Origin: Nostoc punctiforme NIES-2108
GTDB lineage: Bacteria > Cyanobacteriota > Cyanobacteriia > Cyanobacteriales > Nostocaceae
Length of the DNA stretch: 64,000 bases
NCBI GenBank assembly: GCA_003326195.1
Contig: LXQE01000160.1
Coordinates: 17,112-81,111 of the forward strand
Direction: 5' to 3'
Below the pieces are notes generated by a model that was not told where the DNA came from, searched no databases, and saw only the letters and a program-made list of their open reading frames with translations. This document shows positions 44,702 to 54,823 of the stretch, piece after piece; position 1 is the first letter of the stretch, and each line of letters starts with the position of its first letter. The position numbers were made by a program, and so were the translations under genes.

Positions 44702-44723
44702 ATTTAAAAAAATTGATTCATCT

Positions 44724-45410
44724 TTACAAGCGTTGTAGCAGACTCAAACCGTGGCTATCAGTACCACAGGTATTGAAAAGAAAGTATTCATCAGCCAACT
44801 TTTGCACTTGTTCTGATTCCAATACGCTGGGTTTCCAAGGGTTAGGGTTATTGTAGGCGTAGAAAGTTTCCACACCATCAATGCCCTTTTCGGATGCAGC
44901 TGGAATTAAGTCGAAATGCGATCGCTTGTAACGAGCTGGATGAGCCAGAACTGCCAATCCCCCAGCCTCATGAATAGCGGCAATCACGTTACTTGCCTGA
45001 TATTCTTGCCCTGTAGTCGGCCTTCTTTGCAGATAGGGTTTCATACTAGGGTGTTCTATGGCAAAAGCGTAAGCCAAAATGTGAACTTCTATATTCAAAA
45101 GGTTGGCATTGATTTCCACGCCACTCCACAGGTGAGGAGTTGTTGCATGAGGATTATTCCACTTCCAATCTTCTAACCAAGCAAGGCCTGCTTGATAACC
45201 GATAATACCATGATGATCGGTGATGGCTAACCCTTTTAGCCCAATAGCGATCGCCTGCTCCATCAATGCACTAGGCTGCAATCTACCATCCGAGTAGACA
45301 GTGTGCATGTGAAAGTTGAATAACCTTGGACAACTATGTGCATCAATGTTACGGAATACTTGCTTTAAAAGTTCTGCCGAAGTTGTAGTACGGGCCAAAT
45401 TTACAGCCAT
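44724..45410 (-). CDS. PHP-domain phosphoesterase
   Basis: 228 residues. Metal-binding HMHTVYSDG and AITDHHGI near the N-terminus, then AVLAHPARY and a C-terminal GTDSHG are the four PHP motifs. Members hydrolyse nucleotide or nucleic-acid phosphoesters; the substrate here is unknown. Convergent with arsH. Confidence 0.88.
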   Translation of the reverse strand: MAVNLARTTTSAELLKQVFRNIDAHSCPRLFNFHMHTVYSDGRLQPSALMEQAIAIGLKGLAITDHHGIIGYQAGLAWLEDWKWNNPHATTPHLWSGVEINANLLNIEVHILAYAFAIEHPSMKPYLQRRPTTGQEYQASNVIAAIHEAGGLAVLAHPARYKRSHFDLIPAASEKGIDGVETFYAYNNPNPWKPSVLESEQVQKLADEYFLFNTCGTDSHGLSLLQRL

Positions 45411-45871
45411 AACCCCCTCTGAAGAAAAATATATATCCTTAACACACCAAAATGCTACATCTCTGGATGAGAAAGAACCAACACTAAAAATTAGTATCGG
45501 CTGCTACTTTCTCAGCTTTTTCAGCAAATTTTTCAATATGTTAAGACTACGTTAGCAAATCTTAATCTCAGTAGTCATGGGTAATTTGCACTACTTTTGA
45601 ATCGAGTAGTAGTAAATATTACACCTAAATTTTCATAAATGCGCCTATAACATCTGTGTTAAATGACTTATAAAATAAAGGTTTAGTAGAGTAATTATTT
45701 CTAATCAGCCTGAAATTTAAATTGTTTTGATGTGTAAAAAATATTATTTATCTCAGTAATTACAGCTTTTTTCTAACCAATAATGACTTTAGCGACCGCA
45801 TAAGTGAGTCTAAAATAGCTTTGAGAAAACTGGCGATGTCTACGACAGGCTATGCCTACGCTTGGGCTGCA
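45411..45871. other. Intergenic region with a Nostoc repeat
   Basis: 461 bases. The repeat GCGATGTCTACGACAGGCTA continues to 45861 and overlaps the flank of the next gene. No ORF is convincing. Confidence 0.6.
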
Positions 45872-47008
45872 TTATACCCCTCGCGCAATTCCAAAAGAAT
45901 CTCCCTTCAAGGTGACTCCAAGGGGTTCTACCACTACCTCGCGGGAAAGGGACGCTTCAACTCTTCCGGCAATCACAGCCGAAAGTTGATGTTCTTTTGC
46001 AAGCATGACAATTCGCTCTGCATCCTGCTTTGACTCTGTATAGAATGCGAATCCTGCACCGTAATTGAACACTGAAAGCATCGTCTCGGCCCCGCCCTCA
46101 AGATGACTTTCAACAAATGTAAATATCTCAGGTACTGGGAGCATCGTTTCGATGACATACCGAAGCGGCTTCACCGACCGCATCAGCTTTTGCCAGCCAT
46201 GACCAGTTATATTCTCCATCGCCGTGGGACGAATTCCTTCGCCAAGCACCGCCTGTACAAGCGGCGTGTAAAGATACGACGCAGCATTCATCGCTTCCCA
46301 AAACTCCTGCCCACTCGGAAGTTTTGTTCTATAGCCATCAGGAAGCGATTCGGCAAGCTTTCGCAGTGGGGTAAAGCCGTTCTCATGGGGGCCTGAACTT
46401 TCGACCAGAAGAATGGTATTTCCGGCATCCAGACGCGAACTATCAATAGGAGCGACACCAGCCGGCATAACCCCAAAAACCGAGCCGGCGATGTCGAGCC
46501 GCCCTGGAATCATCTTGGTTTTTAGTTGAGGAGTTTCCCCTGAGAGATAGACACACCCGACTCGTTTGCACCCCTCAACTACTCCATCAAGAAACCCATC
46601 AAGGAAAGCGGGGGTAAAAATTGTTTCAGGAGTACTCGACGGCAGATAAAGACCGAGAAGTATAGTCTGCATACCTGAAGTTGCGGCATCGTTCGTCAGA
46701 CACGAGATGATCTTAATACCAATATTCCACCAGAATTGTCTAAGTTCTTCTTCGGAAAGATCGTCAGGGCGGGTATCGTCTGCGGTGCCCAGTCCTTCGG
46801 GCACAAGTGTCATCGAAAGTTCTCTAGCTCCAGCCTCTAGAAACGGAGCGAGGTTGAAGCTGAAAGCGTTAGCACTTGCTCCAAGACCCGATGCGGGGAC
46901 GATGCCATAAGCGCTTGCAAAGCCGAGTGTGCGTTTTGCGGCATCGATGAAGCGTCGTTTTGCAGCATCGAGAGTATCGTAATCGACTTGATCGAGAGCT
47001 TGAGCCAT
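45872..47008 (-). CDS. PurM-like (AIR synthase-related) protein
   Basis: 378 residues. The ATP-binding/PurM fold shows in KIISCLTNDAATSG, TPAFLDGFLDGVVEGC, VYLSGETPQLK, ILLVESSGPHENGFTPLRKL and the C-terminal GAGFAFYTESKQDAERI. It resembles phosphoribosylformylglycinamidine cyclo-ligase but differs in several motifs, so a related specialised function is more likely than purM itself. The base composition is visibly richer in G+C than its neighbours and it contains no GCGATCGC, suggesting acquisition from another lineage. Confidence 0.75.
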   Translation of the reverse strand: MAQALDQVDYDTLDAAKRRFIDAAKRTLGFASAYGIVPASGLGASANAFSFNLAPFLEAGARELSMTLVPEGLGTADDTRPDDLSEEELRQFWWNIGIKIISCLTNDAATSGMQTILLGLYLPSSTPETIFTPAFLDGFLDGVVEGCKRVGCVYLSGETPQLKTKMIPGRLDIAGSVFGVMPAGVAPIDSSRLDAGNTILLVESSGPHENGFTPLRKLAESLPDGYRTKLPSGQEFWEAMNAASYLYTPLVQAVLGEGIRPTAMENITGHGWQKLMRSVKPLRYVIETMLPVPEIFTFVESHLEGGAETMLSVFNYGAGFAFYTESKQDAERIVMLAKEHQLSAVIAGRVEASLSREVVVEPLGVTLKGDSFGIARGV

Positions 47009-47022
47009 CAGGTTGCGTTTTA

Positions 47023-47080
47023 AGTTAGGAGTTAGGAGTTAGGAGTTAAAAGTTAGGAAAACTCATAACTCATAACTCCT
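47023..47080. repeat. Heptamer repeats GTTAGGA and CTCATAA
   Basis: Three to four copies of GTTAGGA followed by CTCATAA copies. The same GTTAGGA type appears in the tRNA-Leu intron (61326-61345). Confidence 0.85.
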
Positions 47081-47084
47081 CACT

Positions 47085-47318
47085 TTAAAATACCTCATCT
47101 TCGATACCACGCCACCATTCACCCAATTTCATCAAATCTTGGTAAATATCTTCTAATTCTTTGGTGTAGACATCATTTGTCAGTGTGGCTCGACGCTCTT
47201 GCAATTTTTTGAGGCGAAGTTGTACCAATACCCAAGGTTTAGAGATACTATTTGTTGCTTCGATGTATTGCGCTAGTTCTTTGCTATCCATATATTTTAT
47301 ATTTTGATTTCCCACCAT
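47085..47318 (-). CDS. Small helical protein, unknown function
   Basis: 77 residues (or 68 from a second ATG at 47291, MDSKELAQYI). Highly charged and helical (LRLKKLQERRATLTNDVYTK), ending GEWWRGIEDEVF. No membrane segment. It looks like a small conserved cyanobacterial protein, but I cannot name the family. Confidence 0.6.
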   Translation of the reverse strand: MVGNQNIKYMDSKELAQYIEATNSISKPWVLVQLRLKKLQERRATLTNDVYTKELEDIYQDLMKLGEWWRGIEDEVF

Positions 47319-47593
47319 CCCCTCAATGCCTAACCAAAAACAGTCACGATACTAGTACAATGTCCAAGCTAGTTTTCAGGGTTTGTAGTAAGCACTGAAG
47401 TGCTTAGAAAATAAGGACTAAAGTCCCTACTACGAACTCGTTTACCCATCAATTTAAACTTGACTGACTACTGTCGTGACTGCTGACAAGGGTGTTAACT
47501 GAATTATTTCTACTTTAAATATCTGGCACAATCTACGTAGCCGCAAAGCAGCTGGCTAAAACACATTGCAGCCAGTTCAAAACTGCCAAGTAA

Positions 47594-48196
47594 TCAAGCT
47601 TTAGCCAAGTTTTCAGCAGCAAAGTCCCAGTTGACCAAGTTTTCTAAGAAATTCTTGATGAACGCTGGGCGGGCGTTTTTATAGTCAATGTAGTATGCGT
47701 GTTCCCAAACATCCAAGGTTAGAAGTGCCTTCTTACCATGAGCTAGGGGATTTTCCGCATTTGGTGTTTTGATCACCTTTAGCGTACCACCATCATCGAT
47801 CAGCCAAGACCACCCGCTACCGAATTGAGTTGCAGCCGCGTTAGAGAACTCTTCCTTGAATTTGTCAAAGCTACCAAAATCTTTATCGATTTTAGCTGCG
47901 AGTTCACCTGTAGGTGCGCCACCACCTTGTGGTTTCAAAGAATTCCAGAAGAAAGTGTGGTTCCAAACTTGGGCAGCGTTGTTGAAGATTCCCACCTTAG
48001 AGGAGTCTTGGAAGGAAATTTTGATCACTTCTTCCAGGGACTTATCAGCAAGTTCTGTACCTTCAGTGAGCTTGTTGAGGTTGTCTACATAAGCTTTGTG
48101 ATGCTTGCCATAGTGATACTCGAAAGTTTCCGCTTTCATACCAAAAGGCTCGAGAGCATCCTTTTCAAAGGGTAGTGGGGGCTGTACAAATGCCAT
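47594..48196 (-). CDS. sodB: Iron superoxide dismutase
   Basis: 200 residues. Metal ligands: His27 (HYGKHHKAY), His in NHTFFWNS, Asp and His in DVWEHAYYIDY. NAAQVWNHTFFWNSLKPQGG, with Gln preceding the metal-binding His and Gly-rich Fe-type sequence, indicates the Fe form. Converts superoxide to O2 and H2O2 in the cytosol. Monocistronic. Confidence 0.95.
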   Translation of the reverse strand: MAFVQPPLPFEKDALEPFGMKAETFEYHYGKHHKAYVDNLNKLTEGTELADKSLEEVIKISFQDSSKVGIFNNAAQVWNHTFFWNSLKPQGGGAPTGELAAKIDKDFGSFDKFKEEFSNAAATQFGSGWSWLIDDGGTLKVIKTPNAENPLAHGKKALLTLDVWEHAYYIDYKNARPAFIKNFLENLVNWDFAAENLAKA

Positions 48197-49026
48197 TGTG
48201 TCAAATCCTCTCTTTATCGGTTTCCAGTTCTAAGCTATTGCAGAAGCTTGAGACATTAATAGCTTTTATTTTCAGGAGTTTTACGTCTTTGATCGTGGAA
48301 CATAAAACTTAACATCGTCATTCTACTACCAAAGTGAAACGAAAAACAAAGTCTTTCTCTAATAAGTAAAATAAGTTAAATCGCTTGTATGCAATCACTA
48401 TAAATAAAAATGGCTAATATTTCATCCATAAAGACATGTATTACAATCTGATTTGAAACACATCAATTGCAAAGCTTATATTTTGGAATTTTCTTATAAG
48501 TAAGTGGCACACTTCTTAGTTCAGAAATCATTCAGGAGTGCTATGACAATTGGTATTAATTAATTAAAAGCAGCAATTAAAGCTTTGGAACTTCTATCTT
48601 TAGTAAGATTAATTGCTATTTAAATAATCAGTCTAAAGCTGGATGACTTAATTTTAAAATAAGTTGTTAATTAAAATAATCGACCTAAATTTATTTAAAT
48701 AAAATAATCAAAAAGAAAAACTATCTAATATCTGTCTAGATTTTGGCACTGTCTCTGGCTGCAGGAAATCTAGAGTTAGGAAGGCAGGGCAATGCAGCCG
48801 CATCATGTCAATAAGATTATTTCATTATCAATAAACTCCAAAACCATCTGATTAATATCTGCTTATTGACAAAGATTTTAGAGATTGTCTTGAGGCTTAG
48901 ACAATTAAATCAAACAGTAAATGCTGTTTTTTTCGTTGATTCTTAACCTTGGTTACGAGAAAAAAGTACAATTTGGATGCGTTTGCCTTAGAGTCTGCCC
49001 TCTTTACAAAGCACAAAAAGAAACTA
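48197..49026. other. Long AT-rich intergenic region
   Basis: 830 bases upstream of sodB and of the following membrane protein gene. No ORF longer than shadows, no repeat family recognised. It probably carries the sodB promoter. Confidence 0.5.
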
Positions 49027-49422
49027 ATGAAACACTTTACCCTGTTTACTTTTCTGTATCTAGTAGCAGGAGTTTGCTTAACGGCGATCGCACTTGGGCA
49101 TCCTGACATCACTCCAAACCATAAAATAACCCTGCTAATTAATGCTGGACTGTTATACCTTGTCACTGTGCTTAGTACCTTTCGATTTTGGCGACAACGC
49201 TTAATACACCGCCAAGAGAGACTGCGCGATAAACCTGCTTGGGATCGGAATTTTTTCATGATCTTACTTTCACTCATCATTGGATTTACGCTTTTTACAG
49301 CGATCCCTGATTTGGTGAATCACAACTGGGCAATAGAGGTGATTGCCAGAGTATCTGTCGCGCCACTGCTCATCCTGACAAGTACAGAACAACTCTTAAT
49401 TAGAAGCCAAAATCGGCAATAA
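49027..49422 (+). CDS. Small membrane protein, unknown function
   Basis: 131 residues from ATG 49027; a TTG at 48949 would add 26 less conserved-looking residues. Four hydrophobic segments (FTFLYLVAGVCLTAIALG; TLLINAGLLYLVTVLS; FFMILLSLIIGFTLFTAI; VIARVSVAPLLILTS) separated by a basic loop FRFWRQRLIHRQERLRDK. Not recognised; location in the inner or thylakoid membrane is inferred. Confidence 0.6.
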   Translation: MKHFTLFTFLYLVAGVCLTAIALGHPDITPNHKITLLINAGLLYLVTVLSTFRFWRQRLIHRQERLRDKPAWDRNFFMILLSLIIGFTLFTAIPDLVNHNWAIEVIARVSVAPLLILTSTEQLLIRSQNRQ

Positions 49423-49859
49423 TCCAATACGGTTCAGTTAAGGCTAAAATTCTTTGCTAAAGTCAATTTTTTTAACGTAGACGCAAAGCGGCTTTGCCGC
49501 AGGCTACCACTAAGGACGCGTTCGTGCAGCGAGCGTCTCGTAGAGAAGGACGTACGAGAAGAAAGAAATGCTTAACTGAACTGTATTGGGCAATAATCCT
49601 GATTAGGGACATCCAAAAATTAAATTATCCATTTTTCAGAGCGAAGACCATAATTGTATTCTTACTCCTCTGCCTCCTCTGCTTCCTCTGCTCCCCCTGC
49701 TTGCCAAAGCGATTGATTATTTTTTTATATTGGAAGTCCTTTACAGGTATTTTCTTTATTAGTAACCAGAAGAGTACAACAAAAGTGGGAGACAAGGTAG
49801 ACAGTAGCAGAGATTGATTAAATGGTTGTTCCCTTGTCTCTTTGCTCTCTTTGATGACA
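49423..49859. other. Intergenic region built largely of dispersed repeats
   Basis: 437 bases. A CAATACGGTTCAGTTAAG element (49425-49442), a Nostoc repeat with GCGGCTTTGCCGCAGGCTAC (49487-49506) and CGTCTCGTAGAGAAGGACG, an inverted CAATACAG element (49571-49588), and a MITE-like element (49606-49740) with a CT-rich microrepeat. Confidence 0.65.
49606..49740. mobile_element. MITE-like element, copy 1
   Basis: Starts GGGACATCCAAAAATTAAAT and ends TATATTGGAAGTCCT; the inner part of the left end matches the right end of the copy at 55766-55865. No coding capacity; a CT-rich microrepeat is inside. Confidence 0.45.
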
Positions 49860-51464
49860 CTACTCAGATAGACGTTGCTGGTAGTAGTTAACTATTTTTG
49901 CCGTCACTTCAGACACGGCTAAACCATCAGTTTGAAGTTCGATCGCATCTGCTGCTTTCTGTAAAGGAGAAACCTTGCGTGTGCTATCTTTCCAGTCACG
50001 TTCGGCAATATCCCGTTCTAACTGTTCTAAATTGATTGCGGATTGGCCTTGTTTGTGAAAGTCTTCCTGGCGGCGACGGGCGCGTTCACTTACAGAAGCG
50101 GTTAAGAAAATTTTCACTTCGGCATCGGGAAATACGTGAGTACCAATATCCCGACCTTCAGCAACTAAACCACCTCTTTTACCCCAGTTTTGCTGTTGTT
50201 TAACCAGTGCTTGGCGGACAGCGCTTTGTGCCGCGATCGCAGATACAAGAGAAGTTACCTCAATGGTGCGAATTACCTGGGTAACATCAGTACCGTCAAT
50301 CCAAACCTGCACGGACGATTGTAAATCCTGGGTAGGAGTAAGTTCAATTTTACACAGGTTAGTTAATTCAGCGATCGCACACTCATCGTCAATCGCAATC
50401 CCCTTTTGCAGTACTAACCAAGTGACAGCACGGTACATTGCTCCTGTATCTAAATATACTAAATTCAGGTTTGCTGCCACTTGCCGCGCCACTGTAGATT
50501 TTCCAGCCCCAGCTGGGCCATCAATGGCGATAATGGGTTGACGATCGCGCAATATAATATTGTCAATCAAACGTGTAGCACCAAGACGAGCTGCGATCGC
50601 CAACATTCCTTCCTCCTCAACTTTTTCTAAAGACATCAACGTAGTCGGTTCAACCAATTCAATATATTCCACTGAGACCGTGCTGACCATTGCCACTTCT
50701 TGCTGTACCACTGCTATCAACTTGTTACTATTGCGATCACCTGCTTTGAATGCAGTTTCAGCTAGTCGCAAACCCCGATATAACACCGCTACTTGCTCTT
50801 TTGCCGTTGCAGTCAAATATTGATTGCGAGAACTGAAGGCCAGACCCGACGCTTCCCGTACTGTTGGACAAGCAACAATTTCTACTGGCAAATTTAAGTC
50901 AGCTACTAAGCGTTTAATAATTGCTAGTTGCTGACCATCCTTTTGACCAAAGTAGGCACGGTCAGGCTGTACCAAGTTGAAAAGTTTGGTAACAATCGTA
51001 GCGACACCCTGAAAGTGACCTTGCCGAGAACGACCACACAAGCCTGTCATCATAGCAGATGGGGGGATAACTTGTGTAACCTTTGATTCTTGTATACTCT
51101 TCTGAGGAACTGCCATTTCTTCCGGAGTCGGTGCAAAAATGGCATCTACCCCAGCTTGTTCGCAAAGTTGTTGGTCTTGCTCTAAAGTGCGGGGATAGCG
51201 TTGATAATCCTCATTAGGAGCAAATTGCAGGGGATTGACGAAAATACTTACAATCACCGTAGAATTTTCTTGCCGCGCCCGTTGGATTAAGCTTAAATGA
51301 CCTTGATGCAAATTTCCCATCGTTGGCACCAGACCGACTGCCGTCTGATACCAGCCAGTCATCTCATCTAGTCTCAGATCCTCAGTAACTGCAATTAGCT
51401 TGTTTTCTGAGCAGTGTTTAGTTAAATAGCAGCGTAAAGCTGCGACTGTTGTCAGCAGGCGCAC
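49860..51464 (-). CDS. panC/cmk: Bifunctional pantoate-beta-alanine ligase/cytidylate kinase
   Basis: 534 residues from GTG 51464, with GGGG 7 bases upstream. First half PanC: PTMGNLHQGHLSLIQRA (HxGH), SIFVNPLQF, FGQKDGQQ. Second half Cmk: IAIDGPAGAGKSTVARQVA P-loop and VAEGRDIGTHVFPDAEVKIF. PanC makes pantothenate for coenzyme A; Cmk phosphorylates CMP/dCMP. The fusion is characteristic of cyanobacteria. A 44-residue extension to 51596 would begin in a heptamer repeat (MPNAQCPIPNP) and is not likely to be translated. Confidence 0.93.
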   Translation of the reverse strand: MRLLTTVAALRCYLTKHCSENKLIAVTEDLRLDEMTGWYQTAVGLVPTMGNLHQGHLSLIQRARQENSTVIVSIFVNPLQFAPNEDYQRYPRTLEQDQQLCEQAGVDAIFAPTPEEMAVPQKSIQESKVTQVIPPSAMMTGLCGRSRQGHFQGVATIVTKLFNLVQPDRAYFGQKDGQQLAIIKRLVADLNLPVEIVACPTVREASGLAFSSRNQYLTATAKEQVAVLYRGLRLAETAFKAGDRNSNKLIAVVQQEVAMVSTVSVEYIELVEPTTLMSLEKVEEEGMLAIAARLGATRLIDNIILRDRQPIIAIDGPAGAGKSTVARQVAANLNLVYLDTGAMYRAVTWLVLQKGIAIDDECAIAELTNLCKIELTPTQDLQSSVQVWIDGTDVTQVIRTIEVTSLVSAIAAQSAVRQALVKQQQNWGKRGGLVAEGRDIGTHVFPDAEVKIFLTASVSERARRRQEDFHKQGQSAINLEQLERDIAERDWKDSTRKVSPLQKAADAIELQTDGLAVSEVTAKIVNYYQQRLSE

Positions 51465-51565
51465 AAAAATACCCCTAATTCTTATCGATCCCTCCCCCGT
51501 TAGTTTATATCCGAAATAGAGGGAAGAGTTGATTGAACTAGGGGAATTAAGTGATACGGAACTTG

Positions 51566-51606
51566 GATTGGGGATTGGGCATTGGGCATTGGGCATTGGG
51601 CATTGG
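51566..51606. repeat. Heptanucleotide tandem repeat (GGGCATT)n
   Basis: Four GGGCATT copies preceded by GGATTGGGGATT, downstream of the rlpA-like gene and upstream of panC/cmk. Confidence 0.9.
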
Positions 51607-51635
51607 AAAAACCCCTATTCCCTATTCCCTAATAA

Positions 51636-52739
51636 TTATTTCCCTAAGACTTCAATATGTACTGGTGCAACACCACTGCCCATCATTCCCAAAATTCGAG
51701 CTGCGCCGGCAGATACGTCAATGACTCGACCCCGAATGTATGGGCCTCGGTCATTAATTCGCAGCACTACAGAACGACCGTTGCGGGTATTGGTTACACG
51801 CACTTGCGTACCAAAGGGTAGGCTGCGATGAGCAGCAGTCATTGCTTCTGGGTTGAATCTCTGACCGCTTGCAGTCTTAGTACCAGAACCGTCATAGCCG
51901 TAAAAAGAAGCCATACCTCTCAAAGTGGCTTGCACTACTCCGACGGCAACTTGTTGAGGCAGCTTTGGTATTGAGACTGGTTGACGGACTGGTAAATTCG
52001 CAATCTCTTTTAGGGGAGATGCATTACCTAGTAGCCTCCGCAAGCGATTGGTTGCTTGCAATGCATCTTGCGCTAGATCGTTGGTACTACCTGCTAATCG
52101 CGTACCTTCGCTGATTTCGACCAACTCTTCGCCATTAATTTTAATTACATAGCGATCGCCATTTTGTTGGACAGGGACGCTTTTGTTTTGCGCTTGATTG
52201 GCAGTAGATTTTTCCCCTGCTTTCCAACTAACGGTAATCTTACTCCCGTCAACGTTTTCCCGATTCAACTGGTTGATCTTAGCTGCGATTACACCAGCTA
52301 TCTGAACCGGGTCATTGTCAGCGGAGCTAATCTGGTTACTCGCATCTGTTATGTTGCCAGTATTTAATGCATTTGATGAATTGCTAGCAATAAGGGCGTA
52401 CCCTTGTACGCCCCCAGTATTGCCAATTGCACCAACTTTTTTAGTCTCAAGATTCGTATTTGATACAGAACTCAAAAAGGTGAGAACAGGTATATTTTTG
52501 ATAAAAAGGGTTGCCGCCTTACGTCCTCTAATGTTGTGAGGATGAATTTCTGTAATCACAGCATCCAAGGTTTGTTTCCCTGCTCTGGATTGGTACTCTC
52601 CCACCTTAACCACGTCAGGGGCAGGTGATTTTTGGGATGCTAGCGCATTTCCCTTGGTGGTTTGAGTGCAACCGACTGAGGGTATTCCCAAAACAGTCAG
52701 AAACAGGGCAACAATAGTCCACAAATGTCTTTGATTCAT
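51636..52739 (-). CDS. RlpA-like septal/cell-wall protein (double-psi beta-barrel)
   Basis: 367 residues from ATG 52739; a longer frame reaches 52880. Signal peptide LWTIVALFLTVLGIPSVGC with a possible lipid Cys. The C-terminal 90 residues form the RlpA barrel: GMASFYGYDGSGTKTASGQ, FNPEAMTAAHRSLPFGT, VVLRINDRGPYIRGRVIDVS. RlpA proteins cleave glycan strands lacking stem peptides during septation. The long Asn/Ser-rich middle is a linker. Its gene ends close to the heptamer repeat that separates it from panC/cmk. Confidence 0.85.
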   Translation of the reverse strand: MNQRHLWTIVALFLTVLGIPSVGCTQTTKGNALASQKSPAPDVVKVGEYQSRAGKQTLDAVITEIHPHNIRGRKAATLFIKNIPVLTFLSSVSNTNLETKKVGAIGNTGGVQGYALIASNSSNALNTGNITDASNQISSADNDPVQIAGVIAAKINQLNRENVDGSKITVSWKAGEKSTANQAQNKSVPVQQNGDRYVIKINGEELVEISEGTRLAGSTNDLAQDALQATNRLRRLLGNASPLKEIANLPVRQPVSIPKLPQQVAVGVVQATLRGMASFYGYDGSGTKTASGQRFNPEAMTAAHRSLPFGTQVRVTNTRNGRSVVLRINDRGPYIRGRVIDVSAGAARILGMMGSGVAPVHIEVLGK

Positions 52740-53638
52740 GCGTCCGTTTTTGAAAGCGACTGTAGAACTTAAAGTTTTATAACTCGCGGGATTTACCACT
52801 AATGAAAGTGATTTCCCTTTTGAAAAACTCGAACTTGTTCCGTTTTCACTTTGTTCTTTATAACTGCAACAGACTAGCACGAACCTTTTGGCTTGGGGAT
52901 CAGGGTTTTAGCGTAACTATCTGCCACTTTCTCAAATTCCAATTCCAATTTAAAGGGCGAAACCTTTCTCAAAAGCGGACTTTAGCTGTGTAACGCTTTT
53001 TTCCGTAAGTCAAAAATTTCTTCAAAAAACTTTACGCTTATTTCACATTAAAGTGGCGATACCCTATTTACATCAGTTCTAAAGGCTCGCTACTACCCGT
53101 GTATTCTATGTCACATCTAATTGGGCTATTCCCTATAAGAAATTAATATAACTTTAATTAAATAGCATCGGCATAAATGCTTAAAATCATTTATTTAATG
53201 AAATATTTAGATTTAACTATGAACAAGTGGTGATATGAGTTACATCTTAAATAATTATGCAAATTAGTTTGAATTTAATATCTTTTTTCAAAGTTTTTTC
53301 TACTTACATCAATCATTACTTTTGTTCTCCATAACTAAACTGATATTGGTGATAAATATCACTAGTTAGCACCGTATTGCTGAGTATAAAAAAAAGGACA
53401 ATACTCAAATTAATATTTTTCAGGATTAATGACTTAAAAATTAAGAAAACTTTGCGATCGCACGGATAACAGATGTTGCGTGTACTAAAAATGACAACCT
53501 ATATTGTCTATCCTCAGTAATTGCTCAAGTATGATCTTTTATATCAAGCTATTTTTGACAAAATCTTTGTAACAGTAGGGATGTACACCTGCACCTCTTC
53601 TATATATAGTAGGTATTTTGGGAAATGCTATCAGCCTA
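52740..53638. other. Long intergenic region, nothing recognised
   Basis: About 900 bases between divergent genes, AT-rich, with only short shadow frames. It should contain the promoters of the rlpA-like and glutaminase genes. Confidence 0.5.
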
Positions 53639-54610
53639 ATGACAAACCAAATACATTCAGGAGATTTAGAAATAGAACCATCGCCATTAAAAGCTTTTCT
53701 CAACGAGTTGCATTCCCAGTACAAGTCTTTGCAAGAGGGTGCAGTAGCGAAATACATTCCCGAACTGGCAAAGGCAAACCCAGATTTGTTCAGTATTTGC
53801 ATTGTGACAGTAGATGGTCAGGTTTACAAAGTTGGGGACTACGAGCAACTTTTTACCATTCAGTCAATTTCCAAGGTGTTTGCTTATGGACTTGCTTTAG
53901 AAGATCATGGACTGGATTATGTTTTAACTAGAGTTGGCGTTGAACCGACGGGGGATGCATTCAACGCGATTGTTTTGGATGAGCAATCGAAGCGACCTTA
54001 TAATCCAATGGTAAACGCTGGAGCGATCGCCACCACTAGCTTAATCAAAGGTTCCGGCCCAACTGAACGCCTCAATCGGATGCTAGATATGTTTCGCCGA
54101 TATATTGGCCGCGACGTATTCGTTGACATTTCAGTTTTTACCTCAGAACGCAGTACAGGGCATCGCAATCGCGCAATGGCGCATTTGATGCTCAACTTTG
54201 GCATGATTGACCGAAACATCGAAGAGGCGCTGGATCTTTATTTTCAGCAGTGTGCTGTGATGGTGAATTGTCAAGACTTAGCAGTGATGGCGGCTACCCT
54301 TGCGAACAGAGGTATTAACCCCATCACCAAAGAACGGGCGGTAGATAAGCGTTACATCAAAGATATTTTAAGTGTTATGTATACCTGTGGAATGTACAAT
54401 TTTGCAGGTGAGTGGGCTTATAAAATTGGGATTCCGGCGAAAAGTGGGATTTGTGGTGGGATTATTGCTGTTGTACCCAATAAAATGGGCATTGGAGTTT
54501 TTTCGCCGTTGTTGGATATGCGTGGTAATAGTGTGCGGGGGGTAAAGGTTTGTGAAGAACTTTCCCAACGGTTAGGTTTACATCTATTTGATTGTTCAGG
54601 TCAAGAGTGA
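53639..54610 (+). CDS. glsA: Glutaminase
   Basis: 323 residues from ATG 53639. Serine-dependent glutaminase: catalytic SxxK in QSISKVFAYG, Tyr region RPYNPMVNAGAIATTSLI, NFGMIDRN, CGMYNFAGEWAYKIGIPAKSGICGG. Hydrolyses glutamine to glutamate and ammonia. It stands alone, followed by heptamer repeats. Confidence 0.93.
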   Translation: MTNQIHSGDLEIEPSPLKAFLNELHSQYKSLQEGAVAKYIPELAKANPDLFSICIVTVDGQVYKVGDYEQLFTIQSISKVFAYGLALEDHGLDYVLTRVGVEPTGDAFNAIVLDEQSKRPYNPMVNAGAIATTSLIKGSGPTERLNRMLDMFRRYIGRDVFVDISVFTSERSTGHRNRAMAHLMLNFGMIDRNIEEALDLYFQQCAVMVNCQDLAVMAATLANRGINPITKERAVDKRYIKDILSVMYTCGMYNFAGEWAYKIGIPAKSGICGGIIAVVPNKMGIGVFSPLLDMRGNSVRGVKVCEELSQRLGLHLFDCSGQE

Positions 54611-54643
54611 ATTGGAAGGTATTGGGTAGAGGGGAGATTAACA

Positions 54644-54667
54644 ATTCAAAATTCAAAATTCAAAATT
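54644..54667. repeat. Heptamer repeat (ATTCAAA)n
   Basis: Three exact ATTCAAA units plus ATT, a common Nostoc short tandem repeat, directly after the glutaminase gene. Confidence 0.9.
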
Positions 54668-54823
54668 AAAGACATTTTCAGACGGGGATTTAAACCCCGA
54701 CTGAAACTGGCGCTACCTGTAGAGGTAGGGGTCTTAAACCCTTTGATTTACGATAAATACTGTCTCCCAACTCCCAACTCAGCACGGGCTAAACCCTAGC
54801 TATCCGCTAACAGGACTCATCAC

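Noticed and set aside
51465..51596. 44-codon extension of panC/cmk
   Set aside because: Starts in a heptamer repeat; family alignment begins at VRLLTTVAALR.
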